Below, in pieces: positions 15,097-21,001 of a stretch of DNA of 24,410 bases (positions are counted from its first letter, which is position 1; each line of letters begins with the position of its first letter). Under the pieces are notes generated by a model. It was not told where the DNA came from, searched no databases, and saw nothing but the letters and a program-made list of their open reading frames with translations. A program made the translations under genes and the position numbers. The DNA is taken from contig CAKTKB010000008.1 of assembly GCA_934569195.1 (NCBI GenBank), forward strand, positions 1 to 24,410. The letters run 5' to 3'. This stretch comes from an uncultured Oscillospiraceae bacterium (GTDB lineage Bacteria; Bacillota; Clostridia; Oscillospirales; Oscillospiraceae).

Positions 15097-15127
15097 TATA
15101 TCGATACAAAAAGAAGGAGTGATCCGC

Positions 15128-16162
15128 ATGAGATTTGCATTTTTTGACGCCAAGCCCTACGATAAGCCCGGTTTTGACCGCTATGCTCAGAACACGGAAC
15201 TGGAAATCAAGTATTTTGAAACCCGGCTCACCGAGGACACCGTGTCCCTGGCCGCGGGCTTCGACGGCGTGTGCGTATTCGTCAACGATGTCGTAAACGC
15301 TGCCGTGGTAGACCGTCTCTACGAAATGGGTGTAAAAATGATTGCCTTGCGGTGTGCCGGCTTCAATAACGTCGATATCCGCGCCTGCTTCGGCAAGCTC
15401 CACGTCTTCCGCGTTCCCGCTTATTCTCCCTATGCCGTAGCCGAACACGCCATGGCTTTGCTGCTGACCATCAACCGCCGCACCCACAAGGCCTATATCC
15501 GTACGCGGGACTTTAACTTCAGTCTCTCCGGTCTGGCCGGATTTGATCTGCACGGAAAAACCGTCGGTGTCGTCGGAACCGGCAAGATCGGCCGGATTTT
15601 TGCGGAAATCTGCAAGGGCTTCGGCATGAACATCCTGGCCTATGACAAATTCCCCAATCCCGATTCCGGGCTGCACTATGTGGAGCTGCCGGAGCTGTTC
15701 TCCAAATCCGACATCATCTCTCTGCACTGCCCGCTGACCGACGAGACCCGCCATCTGGTTGACGAGAACGCCATTGCGCAGATGAAAAAGGGCGTCACCC
15801 TTATCAACACCTCCCGCGGCGCGCTGGTTGACACGGAGGCCCTCATTCAGGGAATCAAGGAAAAGAAGGTCGGCGCAGCCTGCCTGGACGTGTACGAGGA
15901 GGAAAGCGACCTGTTCTACGAGGACAACTCCGGTCACATCATCCAGGACGACAAGCTGGTTCGCCTGATTTCCATGCCCAATGTCATCGTCACCTCTCAC
16001 CAGGCCTTCCTGACCCAGGAAGCCCTGGACAACATCGCAAACACCACCGTGGACAACATTCTGAAGTTCTTCGCCGGTGAGCCGAACGCCGATACGGAGG
16101 TTTGCTACCACTGCGGTCGCCAGGAGGACTGCCGCAAGCAGCGCCATAAGAAGTGCTTCTGA
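15128..16162 (+). CDS. ldhA: Fermentative D-lactate dehydrogenase / D-2-hydroxyacid dehydrogenase
   Basis: A 344-residue cytosolic enzyme of the D-2-hydroxyacid dehydrogenase family, expected to reduce pyruvate to D-lactate with NADH. Visible features are CAGFNNVDI and YSPYAVAEHAMALLL in the catalytic domain, the NAD-binding VGVVGTGKIGR (Gly150-Gly155), the INTSRGALVDT strand with Arg230, DVYEEE with Glu257, and TSHQAFLT with His291, forming the Arg/Glu/His triad. The C-terminus is unusual: the last 19 residues contain four cysteines in a CX2CX5CX7C pattern among basic residues, beyond the normal end of the fold. ATG at 15128 is 8 nt from AAGGAG; the GTG at 15119 overlaps the ribosome site and is less likely. 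Monocistronic, with its own promoter. Activity on other 2-keto acids is possible. Confidence 0.92.
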   Translation: MRFAFFDAKPYDKPGFDRYAQNTELEIKYFETRLTEDTVSLAAGFDGVCVFVNDVVNAAVVDRLYEMGVKMIALRCAGFNNVDIRACFGKLHVFRVPAYSPYAVAEHAMALLLTINRRTHKAYIRTRDFNFSLSGLAGFDLHGKTVGVVGTGKIGRIFAEICKGFGMNILAYDKFPNPDSGLHYVELPELFSKSDIISLHCPLTDETRHLVDENAIAQMKKGVTLINTSRGALVDTEALIQGIKEKKVGAACLDVYEEESDLFYEDNSGHIIQDDKLVRLISMPNVIVTSHQAFLTQEALDNIANTTVDNILKFFAGEPNADTEVCYHCGRQEDCRKQRHKKCF

Positions 16163-16225
16163 TTCTCCCGCTGCACCGCCGGGATCATATCCGCCGCTTC
16201 AGAACGGATGCAAACACCATACAGC

Positions 16226-16262
16226 AAAAAAGGGGCAGAGCCACGTAATGCGGCTCTGCCCC
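16226..16262 (-). terminator. Rho-independent terminator after the PNPOx-fold gene
   Basis: A perfect 11-bp stem GGGGCAGAGCC/GGCTCTGCCCC (16232-16242 with 16252-16262) with a 9-nt loop. On the minus strand it is followed by six T (complement of 16226-16231). It also lies 70 bp after the ldhA stop on the plus strand, where the downstream sequence has few T, so it may work only weakly for ldhA. Confidence 0.88.
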
Positions 16263-16292
16263 AATCTATACCTGCGGAAAGCGGAAAAATCT

Positions 16293-16769
16293 TTACTTCT
16301 CCTGTACCTCTTTGCCGCTGAGATGCTCGATCTCGATTACAAAAATTTGCGCAGCCTTCCCGGAGCGCGCAATTTCCCGGTCGGCCAGCTGTTCGTCCGG
16401 GTAGTATTTCATCGCGAAGCGCTTCAGAAGCGCAGTGGCTTCCGGCCCGTCCTTCAGCAGGCGGCATCTGCCGAATACGACTACGCTCTGCACAAACGGC
16501 GCCCACGCCTCCTCCTTCACCGTCTCGTTCCCGTAAACGGTGAAGCAGACCTTGTCGTTGGCCCGCACGGCGTCCGCCTTGTGCCCGGCCCGCGCCCCGT
16601 GGAAATAAATTTCTCCGGCTTCCGCATCGTAGAGATAATTGACCGGCACGGCATAGGGGTATCCGTCATCGCCGTTAACCGCCAGAACACCGCGCCGCGC
16701 ACACTGAAGAAGCCGCCTTGCCGCCTCCTGGCCGATCTCTTTCTGCTTTCTCCGAATCGCTCGAAACAT
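16293..16769 (-). CDS. Pyridoxamine 5'-phosphate oxidase-fold flavoprotein, NimA-like
   Basis: A 158-residue protein with the split-barrel layout of PNPOx-like/NimA flavin-binding proteins: an N-terminal MFRAIRRKQKEI helix, GVLAVNGDDGYPYAVPVNYLYD, IYFHGARAGHKADAV (phosphate-binding strand with His and Lys), VCFTVYGNE, and SVVVFGRCRLL. It ends with a basic tail after VIEIEHLSGKE. Such proteins bind FMN or F420-like cofactors and many are of unknown function; some confer nitroimidazole resistance. I chose ATG 16767-16769 because GGAGG is 8 nt upstream; longer in-frame Met codons (16784, 16793) lie in or before that site. It follows the RluD-family gene by about 20 bp and ends at a strong terminator. 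Confidence 0.85.
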   Translation of the reverse strand: MFRAIRRKQKEIGQEAARRLLQCARRGVLAVNGDDGYPYAVPVNYLYDAEAGEIYFHGARAGHKADAVRANDKVCFTVYGNETVKEEAWAPFVQSVVVFGRCRLLKDGPEATALLKRFAMKYYPDEQLADREIARSGKAAQIFVIEIEHLSGKEVQEK

Positions 16770-16789
16770 CTCACTATCCTCCATGTCAA

Positions 16790-17674
16790 TCACAGGATTT
16801 TATCCGGGAAACAAGCGTCCTGCCGGGACAAAATTTTCATGTCCTCGCCGGTCACGGGATGTCGGAAGCACACCTGCACCGCGCAGAGTGCCTGCGTCAG
16901 CAGCCCATGCGCCGCCGAAAAGGCTGTCGATTCCTCCGTACCGTACTGGGGGTCCCCCAGAATCGGGAAGCCCCGGCTGGCACAGTGCAGCCTCAGCTGA
17001 TGCGTCCGACCGGTAATCGGGCGCAGCTCCAGCTTACTGACTCCGTCTGCCCGTTCCAGCACCCGGTAGGCTGTCACGGAGGGCTTCCCGTCAGGGCGAA
17101 TTTCCCGCAGCAGACTTGGCAGCGGCTTGCGGCCGATGGGCGCGTCAATGATCCCCTCATCCTCGGCCGGGCCGCCGTATACCAGGGCATGGTAGGTCTT
17201 TTCGATTCCTCCCCGGCTATGAAGCGCATTCATGGCCGCATGTATATGGGCATTTTTCGCCAGCAGAACCACCCCGAAGGTATCCCGGTCCAGGCGGGTG
17301 ATGGGATGAAACGCAGATTTCTGGCCGGTTCTTCGATAGTAGCCCGCCACAACATTAGCCAGCGTCCCGGTTATTTTCACCCGGGAGGGGTGGATCAGCA
17401 TTCCGGCCGGCTTGTCCACCGCAAGAAAATCCTCATCCTCAAAGAGTACCGTCAGCGGTCCATCCTCCGGCGGATAGTCCGGATCCGGCTCATCCAGAAC
17501 CGCCGTAATCACATCTCCCGGCGAGACGGCATAATCCGTGTGCTCCGGCCGGCCGTTGACCAGAATGGCCCCCTGCCATTTCAGCCGGTTCATCAGCCCG
17601 GCTGACATTCCCATCTCCGACCGGAGAAAACCGCTGAGCCTTCCGGAGCGGAGCGCAACATGACGCAGCTCCAT
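16790..17674 (-). CDS. RluA/RluD-family pseudouridine synthase
   Basis: A 294-residue RNA-modifying enzyme converting uridine to pseudouridine in rRNA or tRNA. It has an S4-like N-terminal part (LMNRLKWQGAILVNGRP, about residues 25-45), FLAVDKPAGMLIHPS, the catalytic HPITRLDRDTFGV with Asp129, a KTYHALVYG strand, and the C-terminal ITGRTHQLRLHCAS and ILGDPQYG motifs. Length fits RluD-type enzymes of Firmicutes (YlyB/YjbO-like). ATG at 17672-17674 follows AAGGGGGG. No clear promoter was found in the 123 bp between it and rplT, so it may rely on read-through past the terminator at 17749-17783 or on a weak promoter. The exact target uridine is not predictable. Confidence 0.92.
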   Translation of the reverse strand: MELRHVALRSGRLSGFLRSEMGMSAGLMNRLKWQGAILVNGRPEHTDYAVSPGDVITAVLDEPDPDYPPEDGPLTVLFEDEDFLAVDKPAGMLIHPSRVKITGTLANVVAGYYRRTGQKSAFHPITRLDRDTFGVVLLAKNAHIHAAMNALHSRGGIEKTYHALVYGGPAEDEGIIDAPIGRKPLPSLLREIRPDGKPSVTAYRVLERADGVSKLELRPITGRTHQLRLHCASRGFPILGDPQYGTEESTAFSAAHGLLTQALCAVQVCFRHPVTGEDMKILSRQDACFPDKIL

Positions 17675-17748
17675 TCCATTTCCCCCCTTCCTGTCACATA
17701 TCCTCCGCGCCGCAAGGGCCTGATGCCTTCAACGGTCCGGGTTTTTGC

Positions 17749-17783
17749 AAAACACAAACCCCCTGCCGGGCTCCGGCAGGGGG
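17749..17783 (-). terminator. Terminator of the infC-rpmI-rplT operon
   Basis: A perfect 11-bp stem CCCCCTGCCGG/CCGGCAGGGGG (17759-17769 with 17773-17783) with a 3-nt loop. It is followed on the minus strand by TTTGTGTTTT, 15 bp after the rplT stop. Confidence 0.88.
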
Positions 17784-17797
17784 ATACATGCAAAGCT

Positions 17798-18154
17798 TTA
17801 GTTCAGGGCAGCCTTTGCCTTCTCCACCACAGCGGCGAAAGCGGCGGGGTCCTGAATGGCCATCTCGGACAGGCTCTTGCGGTTCAGGTCGATGCCGGCC
17901 TTCTTCACACCGTTCATAAAGGTGGAATAATTCATGCCGAAGGGAGCCACGGCGGCGGAAATACGGGCGATCCACATGGTGCGGAACGTACGCTTCTTCT
18001 GCTTACGGCCCTCAAAGGCATAATTGCCGGACTTCATAACGGCCTGCTTGGCCATCTTAAAGTGCTTGGACTTGGAACCCCAATAGCCCTTAGCCAGCTT
18101 CAGGGTAGCATTTCTTCTCTTGCGCGTCATCATTGCGCCTTTAACTCTTGCCAT
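17798..18154 (-). CDS. rplT: 50S ribosomal protein L20
   Basis: 118 residues, the normal length. It has the conserved basic start [30 protein letters not shown], the [19 protein letters not shown] block, and a C-terminal globular part ([20 protein letters not shown]). L20 binds 23S rRNA early in large-subunit assembly, and in Firmicutes also binds its own operon leader to repress expression. The gene lies 22 bp after rpmI with an AGGAGG site, and is last in the operon before a strong terminator. Confidence 0.98.
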   Translation of the reverse strand: MARVKGAMMTRKRRNATLKLAKGYWGSKSKHFKMAKQAVMKSGNYAFEGRKQKKRTFRTMWIARISAAVAPFGMNYSTFMNGVKKAGIDLNRKSLSEMAIQDPAAFAAVVEKAKAALN

Positions 18155-18176
18155 TTCAGTATCCTCCTATCTATCC

Positions 18177-18374
18177 TTATTTGTACGGGATCATCTTCTT
18201 GATCGCGTCCACATTGGTCACATCGGCGTACGCAGTGCTGCGCAGGCGGCGGGTACGCTTGGTGTCCTTCTTGGTGAGGATATGGCTCTTGAAAGCGCGG
18301 GCTCTCTTAACCTTACCGGTCTTGGTCAGGTTGAATCTCTTCTTCGCACCGCTATGAGTTTTCAGCTTGGGCAT
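18177..18374 (-). CDS. rpmI: 50S ribosomal protein L35
   Basis: 65 residues, the standard length. It begins [14 protein letters not shown] and continues with [20 protein letters not shown] and a basic RTRRLR segment, all typical of L35. It lies 36 bp after infC with AAGGAG 8 nt before the ATG, and directly before rplT. Confidence 0.98.
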   Translation of the reverse strand: MPKLKTHSGAKKRFNLTKTGKVKRARAFKSHILTKKDTKRTRRLRSTAYADVTNVDAIKKMIPYK

Positions 18375-18410
18375 AGGTGGTACTCCTTCCGTATCATTGG
18401 TAATTGTGAC

Positions 18411-18929
18411 TTACTTGCTATTCTTGGGGGAGAGGAACATGGCCATGAAGCGGCCGTCCAGCTTGGGATTCTTCTCCATGGCAGCGACCCCGGCGCAGGC
18501 CTCGGCAAAGTCCAGCAGCAGCTTCTCACCCAGATTGGTATGCGCCATCTCGCGGCCGCGGAAGCGCACGCTGACCTTCACCCGGTTTCCGTCGCCCAGG
18601 AATTTCAGAGCGGCCTTGACCTTCGTGTTGAAGTCATTGGTATCAATGCTGGGACTCATGCGGATTTCCTTAATCTCCACGACCCGCTGATTCTTCTTGG
18701 CCTCCTTCTCCTTCTTCTTCTGGTCGAAGCAGTACTTGGAGTAGTCCATAATCTTGCAGACGGGGGGAGCCGCGTTGGGATTAATCTTCACAAGATCCAT
18801 TCCCTGCTCTTCGGCCAACTGATTTGCCTGGGCAGCGGACACGATGCCGAGCTGGGCACCGTCTGCCCCGATCAGCCGAACCTCTTTGTCACGGATTTCC
18901 TCATTGAGCTGATGATCAAACTTTGCTAT
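18411..18929 (-). CDS. infC: Translation initiation factor IF-3, with ATA start codon
   Basis: About 173 residues. The family core is complete: INEEIRDKEVRLIG (here LNEEIRDKEVRLIG), INPNAAPPVCKIMDYSKY, EIKEIRMSPSID, the VKVSVRFRGREMAH strand and the C-terminal KLDGRFMAMFLSPK. IF-3 binds the 30S subunit and checks start codons. No ATG, GTG or TTG lies at the expected N-terminus. GGAGG at 18938-18942 is exactly 8 nt from an ATA codon (18927-18929) that begins ATA-GCA-AAG-TTT. Non-canonical ATT/ATA/ATC starts are known for infC, where they allow feedback control because IF-3 itself rejects them. A longer open frame to 19007 exists but runs through the leader attenuator and is not credible. First gene of the infC-rpmI-rplT operon. 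Confidence 0.95.
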   Translation of the reverse strand: MAKFDHQLNEEIRDKEVRLIGADGAQLGIVSAAQANQLAEEQGMDLVKINPNAAPPVCKIMDYSKYCFDQKKKEKEAKKNQRVVEIKEIRMSPSIDTNDFNTKVKAALKFLGDGNRVKVSVRFRGREMAHTNLGEKLLLDFAEACAGVAAMEKNPKLDGRFMAMFLSPKNSK

Positions 18930-19075
18930 GGTAAGCACCTCCAATTTACAACAAAAAAGCGGATGCCAAGCATCCGCACTGCTCGCACAGAAGCCCCACG
19001 CGGGCACTGCACGGGAGATATCAACCCTTTTGCCGATCGCTGAGGGTGAGGCGGATGTTCAGCCTTCTTAATTAC
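18930..19075 (-). promoter_or_regulatory. infC operon leader with L20-type attenuator
   Basis: The leader of about 146 nt between the promoter and infC contains a terminator hairpin just before the ribosome site, and an early CATCCGC segment (complement of 19051-19057) able to pair with the 5' arm of that terminator. This is the arrangement of the Firmicutes infC/L20 leader, in which free L20 protein favours the terminator form. Position and logic match the Rfam L20_leader concept; I could not run a covariance model. Confidence 0.78.
18953..18977 (-). terminator. Attenuator terminator in the infC leader
   Basis: A perfect 8-bp stem GCGGATGC/GCATCCGC with a 3-nt loop (18959-18966 with 18970-18977), followed on the minus strand by six T. 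It lies 10 bp upstream of the infC Shine-Dalgarno site, inside the transcript, so it must be conditional. Confidence 0.85.
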
Positions 19076-19081
19076 CTGGGT

Positions 19082-19110
19082 ATTGTAGCACAGTGTGCCG
19101 TGCTTGTCAA
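19082..19110 (-). promoter_or_regulatory. Promoter of infC-rpmI-rplT
   Basis: A consensus TTGACA (complement of 19105-19110), 17-bp spacer and TACAAT (complement of 19082-19087) on the minus strand. This is a near-perfect vegetative promoter, as expected for a ribosomal protein operon. Confidence 0.88.
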
Positions 19111-19210
19111 GGACTTTATACGAAATTTTTCTCTCCCCTTTTCCCGTATTTTCCTTGCGAGGCAGGAATATCTTTCATCAGAAGGGGAGAAAATGCTTAC
19201 ACAAGGGGAA

Positions 19211-19232
19211 GGAGACTGCCCCGGCAGTCTCC
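19211..19232 (-). terminator. Hairpin after the ACT-domain gene, possible terminator
   Basis: Inverted repeat GGAGACTGCC/GGCAGTCTCC (19211-19220 with 19223-19232), 27 bp after the stop of the ACT gene. On the minus strand the following sequence is TTCCCCTTGTG, a poor T-tract, so the efficiency is uncertain. Confidence 0.5.
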
Positions 19233-19258
19233 CAGAACCTTCCTGCATCCCCGGCCCG

Positions 19259-19699
19259 TCAGCCGGCAAGGACCTCCGCCTTGATCACGCTCTTGTCCAT
19301 CTGGAGCTTCTCCAGCAGCTCCTCCAGCGTAACCTCCATGGACGACGTCTCAGCCGTTATGGTGACAAGCGCGCACCCGTTGGTAGGCACGATGGAATTG
19401 ATGGTCTGGATGTTGGTATTCAGATCCGCCAGCGTGACCAAAATACCGGACAGTACGCCCGGCTCGTCGTGAATCATGAACTGAAACGTAACAACTCTGC
19501 CTGTATTCAGGCTCTGGAACGGCTGGATGGCATCGCGGTATTTGTAATAGGCACTTCGGCTGATGCCGGTGATCTGCGTAGCTTCGTTTACCGTGGCCGC
19601 CTCGCCGGTGGAGATCAGGCGTTTTGCCTCTGCAACCTTCAAGAAAACCTCCGGGAGCGCAGATGCCTCCACGATATAAAACTGGGGACTGTGTGCCAT
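19259..19699 (-). CDS. pheB: ACT domain-containing protein, UPF0735/PheB family
   Basis: 146 residues, the usual length of this family. The N-terminal half carries FYIVEASALPEVFLKVAEAKRLI and a helix-turn-helix-like ATQITGISRSAYYKYRDAI. The C-terminal half is an ACT domain: VVTFQFMIHDEPGVLSGILVTLADLNTNIQTINSIVP, with the conserved Gly-Val-Leu-Ser ligand loop. ACT domains bind amino acids. The B. subtilis relative PheB lies with pheA, but the biochemical role is unresolved, and regulation linked to aromatic or branched amino acids is only suggested. ATG at 19697-19699 is 7 nt after AGGAGG. It is a single gene with its own promoter and no biosynthetic partner next to it. Confidence 0.9.
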   Translation of the reverse strand: MAHSPQFYIVEASALPEVFLKVAEAKRLISTGEAATVNEATQITGISRSAYYKYRDAIQPFQSLNTGRVVTFQFMIHDEPGVLSGILVTLADLNTNIQTINSIVPTNGCALVTITAETSSMEVTLEELLEKLQMDKSVIKAEVLAG

Positions 19700-19765
19700 T
19701 TGGCAACCTCCTAAAATCTTTCATTTTTGTGAAAAACGATGAATATGCGGGATGTGCTTTTCTTG

Positions 19766-19793
19766 ATTGTAGCACATTTTTCTATAAATGCAA
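19766..19793 (-). promoter_or_regulatory. Promoter of the ACT-domain gene
   Basis: TTGCAT (complement of 19788-19793), 16-bp spacer, TACAAT (complement of 19766-19771). It lies in the divergent gap towards the YtvI-like gene. A weaker plus-strand match (TTGATT at 19763-19768, TAAATG at 19785-19790) covers the same bases, so the two directions may compete. Confidence 0.65.
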
Positions 19794-19829
19794 GTCCCTT
19801 ACGCAGGATTTGTCAAAAGGAGGGTTTTT

Positions 19830-20903
19830 ATGCGTCTGGCCTACGGCCGCAAGCTGCTGGCAATCGCGGCAAGTTTTCTCGTTCTGTGGCTGGTTTTGCG
19901 CTATTTTCTGCCTCTGTTTCTGCCGTTTCTTCTGGGCGGCGCGCTTGCGGCCGGCTCCGAACCGCTGGTACGTTTTCTGTCCGACCGGCTGCATCTTCCC
20001 CGGGTATGCTCTGCCGCGCTGGGTATCAGTGCGGCCCTGGCCATGGTGGCGCTGATTCTGCTGGTGCTCGGCGCCCTTCTGGTGCGGGAGCTGGGCCGTC
20101 TGGCCGGTATTCTTCCCAACGCGGCGGACATGATTCGTGTGGGTCTGGACGCATTGGAGAGCTGGCTGCTGTCCCTGGCCGCCAAAGCGCCGGACGGTCT
20201 TGCCGACGGACTGGAGCGCAGCATTCTCGCCCTTTTTTCCGACGGAACGGCCCTGCTCAGCCGGGCAACCGGCAGCGTTCTGAATTTTACCGCGAATCTG
20301 CTTGGCCGCCTGCCGGGCGGCGCACTGGGACTTGGCACCGGCATTCTCTCCGCATTCATGATCTCTGCCAAATTGCCCCAGATTCAAGCGCTTGCGCACC
20401 GTTTCGCCGCGCACAGCGGAAAAAACGCCCTGCTTCCCATGCTCCAATCCGTGCGGCAATACGCCGGAGCCTGGCTGCGGGCGCAGATTCGGCTGGCCGG
20501 TATAACCTTCTCCATTGTGCTCACCGGCTTCTTCCTGCTGCGCATTCCCTATGCCCCCCTATGGGCCGCCCTTGTCGCCCTGGTGGACGCCGCTCCCATG
20601 CTGGGGACCGGCACCGCTCTCGTTCCCTGGGCCTTGGTCAGCCTGCTGATGGGCCAAAAGGTCCGCTGCATAGGGCTGCTTGCCATCTATGCAGCCGCCT
20701 CTTTGTCCCGCTCGGTCCTGGAGCCGCGGCTGGTGGGGCAGCAGCTGGGACTGGATCCCCTGGTCACGCTGCTGGCGCTGTACGCCGGATTCCGGCTCTG
20801 GGGCATTGCCGGAATGCTGCTCGCTCCCATGGCCGCCGTTACCGCCATCCACATAAGTGCCCCCGCCGGGGAACGCCTCGCCGGAAAATCCCGGGAAAAA
20901 TGA
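19830..20903 (+). CDS. AI-2E/YtvI-family polytopic membrane protein
   Basis: 357 residues with the layout of the AI-2E transporter/YtvI family: an N-terminal hydrophobic pair (about residues 8-45), a long amphipathic middle region (about 85-165), and several C-terminal membrane helices. The family end motif EPRLVGQQLGLDPLVTLLALYAGF is present, followed by LWGIAGMLLAPMAAV. Members include YtvI, a sporulation-related membrane protein, and exporters for autoinducer-2 or ions; the substrate here is unknown. I use the ATG at 19830, 6 nt after AAGGAGG; the open frame begins 14 codons earlier but without a ribosome site. It is followed by a hairpin that overlaps the recJ promoter. Confidence 0.88.
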   Translation: MRLAYGRKLLAIAASFLVLWLVLRYFLPLFLPFLLGGALAAGSEPLVRFLSDRLHLPRVCSAALGISAALAMVALILLVLGALLVRELGRLAGILPNAADMIRVGLDALESWLLSLAAKAPDGLADGLERSILALFSDGTALLSRATGSVLNFTANLLGRLPGGALGLGTGILSAFMISAKLPQIQALAHRFAAHSGKNALLPMLQSVRQYAGAWLRAQIRLAGITFSIVLTGFFLLRIPYAPLWAALVALVDAAPMLGTGTALVPWALVSLLMGQKVRCIGLLAIYAAASLSRSVLEPRLVGQQLGLDPLVTLLALYAGFRLWGIAGMLLAPMAAVTAIHISAPAGERLAGKSREK

Positions 20904-20930
20904 AAATTCTCCTTCTGTCCCAATAAAAAA

Positions 20931-20958
20931 CCGCCGCAAGCTATTGTGCGGCGGCTTG
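20931..20958 (+). terminator. Hairpin terminator after the YtvI-like gene
   Basis: A perfect 8-bp stem CCGCCGCA/TGCGGCGG (20931-20938 with 20947-20954) with an 8-nt loop, then CTTGTAATTT on the plus strand, a modest T-tract. On the opposite strand it is followed by six T. Its 3' arm covers the -35 element of the recJ promoter. Confidence 0.68.
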
Positions 20959-20972
20959 TAATTTGCTATAAT
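20944..20972 (+). promoter_or_regulatory. Promoter of recJ-rel
   Basis: A perfect TATAAT at 20967-20972 with TTGTGC 17 bp upstream (20944-20949). Transcription would begin near 20979, only about 20 nt before the recJ start. Confidence 0.68.
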
Positions 20973-21001
20973 TACAAAATAAGTTTTTATTGTGGATGTG
21001 T

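Larger units (their letters stand above)
14756..15127. other. Divergent intergenic region, AT-rich, with two promoters
   Basis: This 372-bp gap between the Wzz-like gene (-) and ldhA (+) is clearly richer in A and T than its surroundings. It holds a strong promoter for each direction (14832-14860 minus, 15069-15096 plus) and a small GC hairpin next to the wzz ribosome site (14771-14783). I see no open frame with a ribosome site and no tRNA-like or large structured RNA in the 14861-15068 stretch. Confidence 0.7.

Noticed and set aside
15014..16147. Minus-strand open frame of 377 codons opposite ldhA
   Set aside because: The plus strand encodes an unmistakable D-lactate dehydrogenase with a promoter and ribosome site; the antisense frame has no recognisable domain.
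18930..19007. Extended IF-3 N-terminus from an upstream ATG
   Set aside because: The stretch contains the attenuator hairpin and the Shine-Dalgarno site and shows no similarity to IF-3.
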